Origin: Kutzneria buriramensis
GTDB lineage: Bacteria > Actinomycetota > Actinomycetes > Mycobacteriales > Pseudonocardiaceae
Assembly: GCF_003387475.1 (NCBI RefSeq)
Contig: NZ_QUNO01000001.1
Coordinates: forward strand, 124,001 to 188,000
DNA: 64,000 bases
Direction: 5' to 3'
A program made the position numbers and the translations under genes. Under the pieces are notes generated by a model. It was not told where the DNA came from. It saw only the letters and a program-made list of their open reading frames with translations, and did not search any database. This document shows, piece after piece, positions 50,563-58,729 of the stretch. Every line of letters begins with the position of its first letter. The stretch's first letter is position 1.

Positions 50563-52286
50563 CAGGCGGCCTCGACGGACTCGATGTTGGCGACGGCGAA
50601 CTCCCGCTCGTCCTCGCGCAGGTAGCACCACGAATCCAGCCAGCCGTTGAGCAGCTGCTCCGGGCGAATCCGGCGAACCGTGCGGTTGCCGTTGCGGTCG
50701 CGGTAGCCGATCACCACGTCGCCCTCGGTGTCGATGGCGTGCGCCAGCATCGCCAGCTCGACGGGGTGCAGCGTGTGGTTCTGGCGGGACAGCCGGTCGA
50801 AGGTCGCGCCGCCCTCGACCGGCACGTGCGGCTCGGCGATCAGCCGCGCGGCCAGTTCCTCGGCGGTGACGGCGGTCCTGTCCACAATCGCCTGGGCCAT
50901 GTGTTCCTTCGCGTGTTCCACCACGACCGTGCCGGCGTGATTCTCGGTGACCGGCGCGTAGCCGGCGTTCCGCAGCAGCGCCAGCACGTTCGCCGGACTG
51001 TCCGAACTGGACAGCACCGTCGGCGCGAGCTGGCTGAAGCCCTTGAGCCGGTGGGCGATCTCGGTGGCGGTCGCCTCGTCGGCGACCACGCAGCACCGCA
51101 CCTCCCGCACCCGGACGTGCCCGTGCCGCCGGTCCACGTCGTTGATCAGGTACGTCAGCGGCTGCGGCGCCGGCCCCAGCTCGGCGAGCAGGTCCTCGGC
51201 GGTCCAGCCGGCGTCCAGCGCGGCCCGGACGCTCGTGGCGGAGAACCGCCACACCGCGCCGGCCTCGCGCTCGGCGGCGGCGAGGATCACGCGCGGCGGC
51301 GGTCCGGCCACGATCGCCGTGAGATCGGACTGGAGGATCACGCCGGCGGCCTGTTCGGGCAGCAGGTCGTCGACGCCGTCCCGCCGACCGGCGAGGAATT
51401 CGCCCAGGTCGGTGAGGACGTCCAGGGCGACCAGGCCGAGGGTCTCCGCGTCCCGGACCAGCTGCTCGACGTCGTCCTCGTGCACCATCGGGCAGAACCA
51501 GTCGAGCCCGTCGGCGGCCGCCCGCACCGACACTCCGCCGGCCGCGGCCGTCAGCAAGGCGCGACGCATCGGGCCGTGCTCGGCTTCCGCGAGCCATCCT
51601 TCGGCGAGGTCCGTCCAGCGCCGAGCCGGGCCGAGGTCCCGCCACCGCGGGAAGTCCGTGGTGGGCGCGAAGCCCTCCTCGACGTCGCCGAGCAGCCCGG
51701 ACAGGCCGGCCAGATCGAGCCACAGCGCCGCGGTTTCCGGCTCGACGGCCAGCTCACGGGCCAGGCGGGACACTTCCTTGGTACCGATGCCACCCTTCTT
51801 CAACGCGGTGATCGGCTTCGCGGTTGCCTTGTCCAGCAGCGATGTGACGCCGTCGAGCAGCGCCGATGCCGCCGCCTGCGCGGCCCGGTGCACGGCGGCG
51901 GCGTCCGTTCGCACCAGCGGGAGCTCCGGCCGGCCGGTGAGCACCGCGTCCTCCGTGCGGTCCATCGACCAGTGCTGGGTCAGCAGTGGCGGCAGCTGAA
52001 GATCCGGCCCCCAGAGCAGGCCGAGCGTCCGGAGCTGGTCCAGCACCGCCGGCAGCAGCGCCTGGTCGAGCCGCTCCAGGCGGCCGGCGGTGATCGCCTC
52101 GCCGACGACCAGCTGGTCCCGGTTCAGCGTCTGGAGCGCGATGACCAGCGATGATGCGCTGCACAGTCGCTGCGCCAGCGCGGCGAGGCCCCGTGGCACG
52201 GGCTCGACGAGCACGTCGGGCCGCGCGCGGAGCAACGCGGCCAACGCGGACTCGTCGAGCCCGGCCAGATACTCCTCGTACTCCAC
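50559..52286 (-). CDS. Helicase_C_3 and WYL-like domain protein without helicase core
   Basis: 575 aa. Contains the Helicase_C_3 domain (VILQSDLTAIVAGPPP...WRFSATSVRAALDAGWTAEDLL) found in XPB-type helicase-associated actinobacterial proteins, and a C-terminal WYL-like segment (VVIGYRDRNGNRTVRRIRPEQLLNGWLDSWCYLREDEREF). No Walker motifs. Mycobacterial relatives are longer (about 750 aa). GTG 52286 is 6 bases after TAGGTT (leaderless). Possibly a DNA-damage-linked regulator; function unproven. Confidence 0.82.
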   Translation of the reverse strand: MEYEEYLAGLDESALAALLRARPDVLVEPVPRGLAALAQRLCSASSLVIALQTLNRDQLVVGEAITAGRLERLDQALLPAVLDQLRTLGLLWGPDLQLPPLLTQHWSMDRTEDAVLTGRPELPLVRTDAAAVHRAAQAAASALLDGVTSLLDKATAKPITALKKGGIGTKEVSRLARELAVEPETAALWLDLAGLSGLLGDVEEGFAPTTDFPRWRDLGPARRWTDLAEGWLAEAEHGPMRRALLTAAAGGVSVRAAADGLDWFCPMVHEDDVEQLVRDAETLGLVALDVLTDLGEFLAGRRDGVDDLLPEQAAGVILQSDLTAIVAGPPPRVILAAAEREAGAVWRFSATSVRAALDAGWTAEDLLAELGPAPQPLTYLINDVDRRHGHVRVREVRCCVVADEATATEIAHRLKGFSQLAPTVLSSSDSPANVLALLRNAGYAPVTENHAGTVVVEHAKEHMAQAIVDRTAVTAEELAARLIAEPHVPVEGGATFDRLSRQNHTLHPVELAMLAHAIDTEGDVVIGYRDRNGNRTVRRIRPEQLLNGWLDSWCYLREDEREFAVANIESVEAAW

Positions 52287-52292
52287 ATCGCC

Positions 52293-52298
52293 AACCTA
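52293..52298 (-). promoter_or_regulatory. Leaderless -10 box TAGGTT
   Basis: Minus-strand TAGGTT, 6 bases before GTG 52286; it overlaps the stop region of the permease gene. Confidence 0.5.
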
Positions 52299-53129
52299 CT
52301 TGAGCGCGCCGGTCACCAGGTCCAGCCGCCAGTAGCGCTGCAACGACAGGAACAGGGCGATGACCGGCAGCACCGACAGCAGGGTGCCGGTGATCACCAG
52401 CGAGTACAGCGACGCCTCGGCCGCCCCGTGCCGCAGCAGGCTGTACAGGCCCACGGTGAGGGGGAACTTGTCGTCGGAGTTGACCATCACGAACGGCAGC
52501 AGGAAGTTGTTCCAGATGGCGATGAACTGGAGCAGGAACACGGTGATCAGCCCCGGTCCCATCAGCCGCAGACCCACCGAGTGGAACAGCTTCCACTCCG
52601 ACGCCCCGTCGATCCGGCCGGCCTCCAGCAGCGACTGCGGCACCGAGGAGGCGGCATAGATCCGGCACAGGTAGATGCCGTACGGGTTGAACAGCTGCGG
52701 CAGCAGCACGCCGAGGTAGCTGTCGGTCAGCCCCACGTTGGACAGCAGCAGGTACTGCGGGATCGCCAGCACGATCTGCGGCAGCAGCACGCAGGCGAGG
52801 ATGGTGTTGAACACGACCTTGCGGCCGCGGAAGGAGTACATCGCGATGGCGTACCCGCAGGCGGCCGACACCAGCGACGCCAGCACGCCGCCGATCAGGG
52901 CGTAGCCGAAGCTGTTGAGCATCCACTGCCAGAAGATGCCGCCCTGGTACGTCGACAGATCCACGATGTTCTGCCAGATGCCCGCGCCGAACGACGGCAG
53001 GTACGTGGCGGTGGAGAACAGGTCCGTCTTGGACTTGGTTGCCGCGATGAGGATCCACAGCGTCGGCACCAGGCAGTAGATCGCGCCCAGCACCAGCGCG
53101 GCGGTCGGCAGCAGCCGGATACGAGTCAC
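52296..53129 (-). CDS. Carbohydrate ABC transporter permease (MalG type)
   Basis: 277 aa from GTG 53129 (overlaps previous stop, GTGA). Six membrane helices and the EAA loop EAGRIDGASEWKLFHSVGLRLMGPG. Second permease of the sugar importer; last gene of the five-gene operon. Confidence 0.9.
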   Translation of the reverse strand: MTRIRLLPTAALVLGAIYCLVPTLWILIAATKSKTDLFSTATYLPSFGAGIWQNIVDLSTYQGGIFWQWMLNSFGYALIGGVLASLVSAACGYAIAMYSFRGRKVVFNTILACVLLPQIVLAIPQYLLLSNVGLTDSYLGVLLPQLFNPYGIYLCRIYAASSVPQSLLEAGRIDGASEWKLFHSVGLRLMGPGLITVFLLQFIAIWNNFLLPFVMVNSDDKFPLTVGLYSLLRHGAAEASLYSLVITGTLLSVLPVIALFLSLQRYWRLDLVTGALK

Positions 53130-53995
53130 CGGTTCACCCTCGACACCGTGCGGGAGGCCACGAGCGACACCACCAGCGCCGCCACCACGAACAGCACCGA
53201 GGTCGCGGCGGCCTTGTTCACGTCGGAGTTGACGAACGCGTCCTCGTAGATCTTCATCAGCGGCACCCAGGTGGAGGAGACGGCGTTGGACAGCGGCCGC
53301 AACGTGTTGGGCTCGTTGAACAGTTGCAGCGAGGCCAGCGCCGTGAACAGCGTGCACATCGCGATCGCCGGCAGCACCAGCGGAATCTTGATGCGCAGCG
53401 CCATCCGCAGCTCGGAGCAGCCGTCGATGCGCGCCGCCTCGTACAGCTCGGACGGCAGGCCGCGCAGCGCCGTGAAGATGACGATCATGTTGAAGCCGAC
53501 CGAGCCCCACACCGCCACGTTGGCCGCCGAGAAGAACACCGTGACGGAGCCGAAGAAGTCGACGTGGTCGCCGCCGATCGGGCTGGTCGCCGGCAGGTAC
53601 ATGAAGCCCCACATCAGCGAGGCGATCACGCCCGGCACCGCGTACGGCAGGAAGATCGCCAACCGGGTGGTCCGGGCCAGCCGGACCCGCGGCACGTCCA
53701 GCAGCAGGGCGAACAGCAGCGCGCCGCCGACGGTGGCCGGGATGAACAGCAGCGCCACCAGCAGCATGCGCACGATGCTCGACCACAGCTCCGGATCGGC
53801 CAGCGCCGTGCCGTAGTTGTCCAGCCCGACGAAGACCAGCCTGCTGCCGCCTCCCAGCAGCCCGCCGACGACCTTGCGTGCCTGGAAGCTCAGCACGAGG
53901 GCGTAGACGCCGGGCGCCACCACGAACAGCGCGAGCAGCGCGACTGCCGGGAGGACGAGCAGGTAGGGCAGCTTGGCCCGGTTGCGCGCGGCCAT
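53126..53995 (-). CDS. Carbohydrate ABC transporter permease (MalF/UgpA type)
   Basis: 289 aa from ATG 53995 (1-bp overlap TGATG with the binding protein). Six membrane helices, EAA loop YEAARIDGCSELRMALRIKIPLVLPA. Pairs with the MalG-type permease. No ATPase gene is present; a shared MsiK-like ATPase is expected. Confidence 0.9.
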   Translation of the reverse strand: MAARNRAKLPYLLVLPAVALLALFVVAPGVYALVLSFQARKVVGGLLGGGSRLVFVGLDNYGTALADPELWSSIVRMLLVALLFIPATVGGALLFALLLDVPRVRLARTTRLAIFLPYAVPGVIASLMWGFMYLPATSPIGGDHVDFFGSVTVFFSAANVAVWGSVGFNMIVIFTALRGLPSELYEAARIDGCSELRMALRIKIPLVLPAIAMCTLFTALASLQLFNEPNTLRPLSNAVSSTWVPLMKIYEDAFVNSDVNKAAATSVLFVVAALVVSLVASRTVSRVNR

Positions 53996-55293
53996 CAGCC
54001 GACCGTGAACCCTTGCTTCTTCATGTCGGCGACGGTCGCGTTCTGCATGTCGTCCAGGGCCGCGCCGAAGGCCGTGTTGTTCTGGAGCGCGGCCCCGAAC
54101 TTGTCGGTGTACGCGCCGAAGGTGACCGTCACGTCCGGGCCCCACATGGAGAAGCTGCGCGAGCTCGGCGCCACCTGCTTGACCAGCCCGTAGTAGTCGG
54201 TCTGGTTGGGCAGGAACGGCGGCGGCGAGGACAGCACCGGCAGCGACCGGCCGGAGGTGGCCGCCGGGTAGACGTTGATGTTCTGGATCTGCGCGGCGAC
54301 GGCCTTGGCGTCGGTGTTCAGCCAGGCCGCGAACTGCGCCGCCTGCGCCGGGTGCTTGGAGTCGGTGGTGACCGTGGTGGCCGAGCCGCCCCAGATGCCG
54401 GTGGTCTTGTCGCCCGCGGTCCACGCCGGCAGCGGCGCGGCGGCCCACTTGCCCTTGGTGTTGGGCGCGATGCCGGAGAACTGGGCCGGCGCCCAGGCGC
54501 CGGAGATCCAGGCGGCGACCTGGCCCTCGTTCATCTGCTTGTTCCACTCCGGCGAGAAGGAGGGGTTCTTCGCGATGGTGCCGGCCTTGACCAGGCCCTC
54601 CCAGTAGGAGGCGACCTTCTTGGAGGCGGCGCTGTTGATGTCCACCTTCCACTTGTCGCCGTCGGCCGACCACCAGTCGGCGCCGGCCTGCTGCATGAGA
54701 CCGGTGATCCAGCCCGGGTCGGCGGCGTCGAAGTTGGTCAGCGACACGGTCGGGGCCTTGGTGTGCAGGTCCTGCGCGGTCTGCGCGAACTCGTCCCAGG
54801 TGGTCGGCACCTTGAGGCCGTACTGCTGGAACAGGTCGGTGCGGTAGAACAGCAGCAGCGGCGCCACGTCCTGCGGCACGCCGTACACCTTGCCCTGGAA
54901 CTTGGTGGCCTTCAGCGTGTTGTCGTCGAAGTCCTTGACGGCGTCGCCGGTGTACTGGGTGATGTCGGCGACCTCCTGGCCGGCCACCAGCGCCGGCAGC
55001 GACTGGTACTCGACCTTGGCGATGTCCGGGCCGTTGCCGGCGTGGTGGGCGGTGATCATCTTGCTCACCAGCTGGTCGCCACCGGCCGGATTGGACAGTG
55101 TCACGTGGATGTCGGGGTGGGCGTCGTTCCAGATCGCCACCACCTTGTCCATGTTGGGATCCCAGTCCCAGAACGTCAGGTTCGCCTTGCCGCCGGCCGA
55201 CGACTGGTCGCCGCCGCCGCTGCCGCCACCGCACCCGGTCACAAGCAGAGCGCCGGCGATCAAAGCGCCGGCGAGTCGCCACTGACTCCGCAT
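53995..55293 (-). CDS. Carbohydrate ABC transporter substrate-binding lipoprotein
   Basis: 432 aa from ATG 55293 (GGAGACAGG upstream). Lipobox VTGC, then an extracellular solute-binding fold of family 1 (LTFWDWDPNMDKVVAIWNDAHPDIHVTL; WISGAWAPAQFSG). Substrate unknown; ThuA and an aldehyde dehydrogenase in the operon suggest a sugar oxidised after uptake. Confidence 0.9.
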   Translation of the reverse strand: MRSQWRLAGALIAGALLVTGCGGGSGGGDQSSAGGKANLTFWDWDPNMDKVVAIWNDAHPDIHVTLSNPAGGDQLVSKMITAHHAGNGPDIAKVEYQSLPALVAGQEVADITQYTGDAVKDFDDNTLKATKFQGKVYGVPQDVAPLLLFYRTDLFQQYGLKVPTTWDEFAQTAQDLHTKAPTVSLTNFDAADPGWITGLMQQAGADWWSADGDKWKVDINSAASKKVASYWEGLVKAGTIAKNPSFSPEWNKQMNEGQVAAWISGAWAPAQFSGIAPNTKGKWAAAPLPAWTAGDKTTGIWGGSATTVTTDSKHPAQAAQFAAWLNTDAKAVAAQIQNINVYPAATSGRSLPVLSSPPPFLPNQTDYYGLVKQVAPSSRSFSMWGPDVTVTFGAYTDKFGAALQNNTAFGAALDDMQNATVADMKKQGFTVG

Positions 55294-55313
55294 AGCCCTG
55301 TCTCCGCTCAATC

Positions 55314-55964
55314 TCACTGAACTACCTGTCGGCTCGCCCAGACCAGACCGCGATGGGTCATTGTGTACACCGCCGGATCCCACAGGTCCTCGGTGCGGTG
55401 CCCGATCGCGGAGAAGAAGATCCTTCCCCCGCCCCAGTTCCTCGTCCACGCCACCGGCATCGTCGCGGGCCCGTCCGGCGGCCCGAACTCGGTGGTGGCC
55501 AGGACCGTGTTCAGCGAATCGCTGAGCATCCAGTACTGCTCCGTGTGCACCGTGAAGTCCGGCAGCCCCGCGACGATCGGATGATCCGCGTGCTCCCGGT
55601 TGATCCGGACCTCGTAGTCCAGGAATCCGTCCGGGTGGTGCAGGAACACGCCGCCCACCATGCGCAGGTACTCCGGGCTGTCCTGGAACGTGGCGACCAC
55701 GCCGCCGTGCCAGCCGGCGAAGCCGGTGCCTTTGCGGACCGCTGTCACCAGCCCGTCGCACTGCTCCGGCGTCAGCTTGCCCATCGACCAGCACTGCACG
55801 ATCAGGTCGGTGGCGCGCAGCCGTTCCGCGTCCGTGTAGACGTCCAGATCCTCGGCGACCGCCACCTCGAAGCCGGTGTCGGTGAGCCCGGATCGGAACA
55901 TCTCCGTGGCCTCGACCGGGTTGTGCCCCTCCCAGCCGCCGCGGACGATCAGCGCCCGCCTCAC
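55314..55964 (-). CDS. ThuA-like protein
   Basis: 216 aa from GTG 55964, overlapping the dehydrogenase stop. Class I glutamine-amidotransferase-like fold of the ThuA family: ALIVRGGWEGHNPVEATEMF, VRKGTGFAGWHGG, VINREHADHPI-type segment and GRIFFSAIGHRTEDL. ThuA proteins act in trehalose/disaccharide (3-keto-sugar) metabolism by an undetermined reaction. Confidence 0.88.
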   Translation of the reverse strand: MRRALIVRGGWEGHNPVEATEMFRSGLTDTGFEVAVAEDLDVYTDAERLRATDLIVQCWSMGKLTPEQCDGLVTAVRKGTGFAGWHGGVVATFQDSPEYLRMVGGVFLHHPDGFLDYEVRINREHADHPIVAGLPDFTVHTEQYWMLSDSLNTVLATTEFGPPDGPATMPVAWTRNWGGGRIFFSAIGHRTEDLWDPAVYTMTHRGLVWASRQVVQ

Positions 55965-57379
55965 CGGCGGGCCGCCCAGTCCGGAATGGACAGCGGCGTG
56001 CGCTGCACACCGATCCACTGGCGCTTGGTGAAGCCCGGCATCTGGTTCTCCGCGCCGTGCCGGGCGTGCGCGTCGTTCACGTGCACCTCGCCGGCCTGGA
56101 GCTTTTCGGCGACATCCATGCCGCGGATGAGGTCCCGGGAGAAGACGGAGTTCATCAGCATCGGGTAGCCGTTGGTGAGGGCGATCGCCTCGTCCTCGGT
56201 GTCCACGACGGTCACCGGCACCACCGGGCCGAAGATCTCCTCGCTGAACGCCGGCATGTCCGGCGTGACGTCGGTGAGCACGGTCGGCCGGTAGAACAGG
56301 CCGTCGTACTCGGCGCCGGTGAGCACCGTGGCGCCCATGTCGATCGACGGCTGCACGATCTTCTGGTGCACCCGGTCGCGCTGCCGGTCGCTGATCAGCG
56401 GGCCGAGGTCGGTGACCGGGTCCATCGGGTCGCCGACCTTGAGGTTGGCGGCCCGCGCGACCAGCGCGTCCAGGTAGGCGTCGGCGACCGCGCGCTGCAC
56501 GATGTGCCGGCTGGCGCTGATGCAGGTCTGGCCCTGGAACTCGTACGAGGCGATCATCGCGCAGGACGCGGCCAGCTCCACGTCGGCGTCGTCGAGCACG
56601 ACGAACGCGTTGCTGCCGCCCAGTTCCAGCCGGATCGGCCGCAGGTCGACGGCGGCCGCGGCGGCGATCTCCAGGCCCACCTCGCGGGAGCCGGTGAAGT
56701 CCATCAGGTCCAGGCCGCGGTGCTCGGCCAGCGGCTTGCCGGCGTCCAGGCCGTCGCCGGTGACGACGTTGAACACGCCGGGCGGGAAGCCGGCCGCGTG
56801 GGCGGCCTGGGCCAGCGCGAGGCCGCCGATGAACGGCGTCAGCTCGGCCGGCTTGAGCACGACGGTGTTGCCGAAGGCCAGCGCCGGCGCGACGGCCCGC
56901 ATGGCCAGGTTCATCGGGTAGTTCCACGGCGTGATCAGCCCGACCACGCCCAGCGGCACCGCCCGGGACAGCGACAGCTTGCCCGCCTTGTACGGCTGGA
57001 GGATGTCGCCGGCGGTCTGCGTCGCCTGGACCGCGGAGATGGCCAGCTGCCGGATGCTGGTGCCGACCTCGTCCTCGGCCTTGTAGCGGACGCCGCCGGT
57101 CTCGCGCATGGACTGCTCGACGAGGTCGTCGAAGTTGGTCTGGAGGTAGTCGGCGAACGCGCGCAGGTAGGCGGCGCGGCCGGCGCCGGAGAGCGCGGCC
57201 CAGGCCGGCTGCGCCGCGCGGGCGGCGGCCACGGCGCTGTCGATGTCGGCGCCGCCGCCCAGGGCATACGTGCCGATCTGCGCGCCGGTCGCCTTCTCGA
57301 ACACCGGCGCGGTTCTCCCGGACTCGGCCGGGCAGAAGGATCCACCGAGGTAGAGCTGGCCGTCCGCGACTTTATCCAT
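55961..57379 (-). CDS. NAD(P)-dependent aldehyde dehydrogenase
   Basis: 472 aa. ALDH hallmarks: PWNYPMNLAMRAVAPALAFGNTVVLKPAE, catalytic Glu in RLELGGSNAF, catalytic Cys in GQTCIS. Closest look is to benzaldehyde/vanillin-type ALDHs, but the neighbouring sugar importer suggests a sugar-derived aldehyde. First gene of the operon; ATG 57379 follows a strong promoter by 5 bases. Confidence 0.9.
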   Translation of the reverse strand: MDKVADGQLYLGGSFCPAESGRTAPVFEKATGAQIGTYALGGGADIDSAVAAARAAQPAWAALSGAGRAAYLRAFADYLQTNFDDLVEQSMRETGGVRYKAEDEVGTSIRQLAISAVQATQTAGDILQPYKAGKLSLSRAVPLGVVGLITPWNYPMNLAMRAVAPALAFGNTVVLKPAELTPFIGGLALAQAAHAAGFPPGVFNVVTGDGLDAGKPLAEHRGLDLMDFTGSREVGLEIAAAAAVDLRPIRLELGGSNAFVVLDDADVELAASCAMIASYEFQGQTCISASRHIVQRAVADAYLDALVARAANLKVGDPMDPVTDLGPLISDRQRDRVHQKIVQPSIDMGATVLTGAEYDGLFYRPTVLTDVTPDMPAFSEEIFGPVVPVTVVDTEDEAIALTNGYPMLMNSVFSRDLIRGMDVAEKLQAGEVHVNDAHARHGAENQMPGFTKRQWIGVQRTPLSIPDWAARR

Positions 57380-57384
57380 GTCTT

Positions 57385-57414
57385 AAGGTAAGTCGCGGAT
57401 GAACAAGGGGTCAA
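57385..57414 (-). promoter_or_regulatory. Promoter of the ALDH-thuA-ABC operon
   Basis: Minus strand: -35 TTGACC (57409-57414), 18-bp spacer, -10 TACCTT (57385-57390), then 5 bases to the ATG (leaderless or nearly so). CTTACCTTAAG over the -10 is a partial palindrome and could be the ROK operator. Confidence 0.6.
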
Positions 57415-57460
57415 GAGGCTGTTTCGGGGCCCGCACGAGCCCCGGATCAGCTGTTCGCGC

Positions 57461-58630
57461 TCACCCGCCGTTGGTGAGGAACCGCACCACCGGCAGCGTG
57501 GCGGCGCCCAGCGCGACCGCCTCGGGCCCGAGTTGGCCCAGCTCGATGCGGGTGCGGTCGCGCAGGTAGGCCAGCGAGTGCCGGCGCGCCGACTCCCGCA
57601 CCGCGTCCAGAATCGTGTGCCCGATGGACAGGCTCACCCAGCCCGACAGCACCACGCAGTCCGGCGTCACCAGATTGGTCAGGTTCGCGATGCCGATGCC
57701 CAGGTATTCGGCGGTGCTGGCCAGCGTGTCCGCCGCCGGCCCGCCCAACTCGGCGCGGTCGGCCAGCTCCCGCATCCGGGACTCGGTGTCCGTCGCCGTG
57801 AACGGCTCGCTGCCGGCCAGCGCCAGGTAGCGGTCCAGGATGCCCTCGGCCCCGATGTAGGCCTCCAGGCAGCCGCGCGACCCGCACCGGCAGGCCAGCC
57901 CGCCCGCGTGCACGACGGTGTGGCCCCACTCCGTGGTCGAGCTGGAGACGCCCTCCTGCGAGTCGGACTCCACCGCCATCGCCGCGCCGACACCCACGCC
58001 GAGCAGCGCGATCACCGCCCGGGTGGCGCCCCGGCCGGCGCCCCGCCACATCTCGGCCTGGCCCAGCGTGCGGGCGCAGTTGTCGACGTAGAGGGGAGCG
58101 CTCACGCTGTCGGCGAGCATCTTGGCCAGCGGCACGCCCTGCCAGCCGAAGGTCGGCGCGTGCACCAGCCCGTCGCTCTCCACCGCGCCCGGCACGCCCA
58201 CGCCGATGCCCATCACCGACACCGGGTTGGCGCTGACCTCGGCGATGCCGGCCAGGATCAGCTCCGCGACGTGCGTGGGATCCAGGTTGCCGGCGATCGG
58301 GTAGGTCGCGGTGGCCACCGTGTTCAGCGTGCAGTCGAACAGGCCGACCTCGATGTGCGTCTCGCCGATGTCCACGCCGATCACGTGCCCGTAGTCCCGC
58401 CGGATCTGGAGCACGGTGCGCGGCCGACCGCCCTCGGACTCGGCCGAGCCGGCCTCCTCGACCACGCCGTCCGCGATCAGGTCGGAGATCACGTTGCTGA
58501 CCGTCGACGAGCTCAGGCCGGACTGGTCGACGAGTTCGAGCCTGCTGCCCCGGCCCTGGAGATACAGCCGCGACAGCAGCGCCGACCGGTTGCGTCGGCG
58601 CAGCTCACGGGTGGTCTGTTTCGCTGCCAC
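57461..58630 (-). CDS. ROK-family transcriptional regulator
   Basis: 389 aa. N-terminal winged helix (RNRSALLSRLYLQGRGSRLELVDQSGLSSSTVSNVISDLIADGVV), then a ROK sugar-kinase-like domain with GVDIGETHIEVG and the zinc motif CRCGSRGCLEAYIG. Upstream of and parallel to the ALDH operon, so it is its likely sugar-responsive regulator. GTG 58630 is 6 bases after CAAGAT. Confidence 0.9.
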   Translation of the reverse strand: MAAKQTTRELRRRNRSALLSRLYLQGRGSRLELVDQSGLSSSTVSNVISDLIADGVVEEAGSAESEGGRPRTVLQIRRDYGHVIGVDIGETHIEVGLFDCTLNTVATATYPIAGNLDPTHVAELILAGIAEVSANPVSVMGIGVGVPGAVESDGLVHAPTFGWQGVPLAKMLADSVSAPLYVDNCARTLGQAEMWRGAGRGATRAVIALLGVGVGAAMAVESDSQEGVSSSTTEWGHTVVHAGGLACRCGSRGCLEAYIGAEGILDRYLALAGSEPFTATDTESRMRELADRAELGGPAADTLASTAEYLGIGIANLTNLVTPDCVVLSGWVSLSIGHTILDAVRESARRHSLAYLRDRTRIELGQLGPEAVALGAATLPVVRFLTNGG

Positions 58631-58729
58631 AGTGGGATCTTGCCAAACATCCGCCCACTAGCGTCCAACCTGCACCTGTTGGGCGCAATCGAACGACCGG
58701 TGGCGACCGGAATGCGGGAGAGTGGACAC

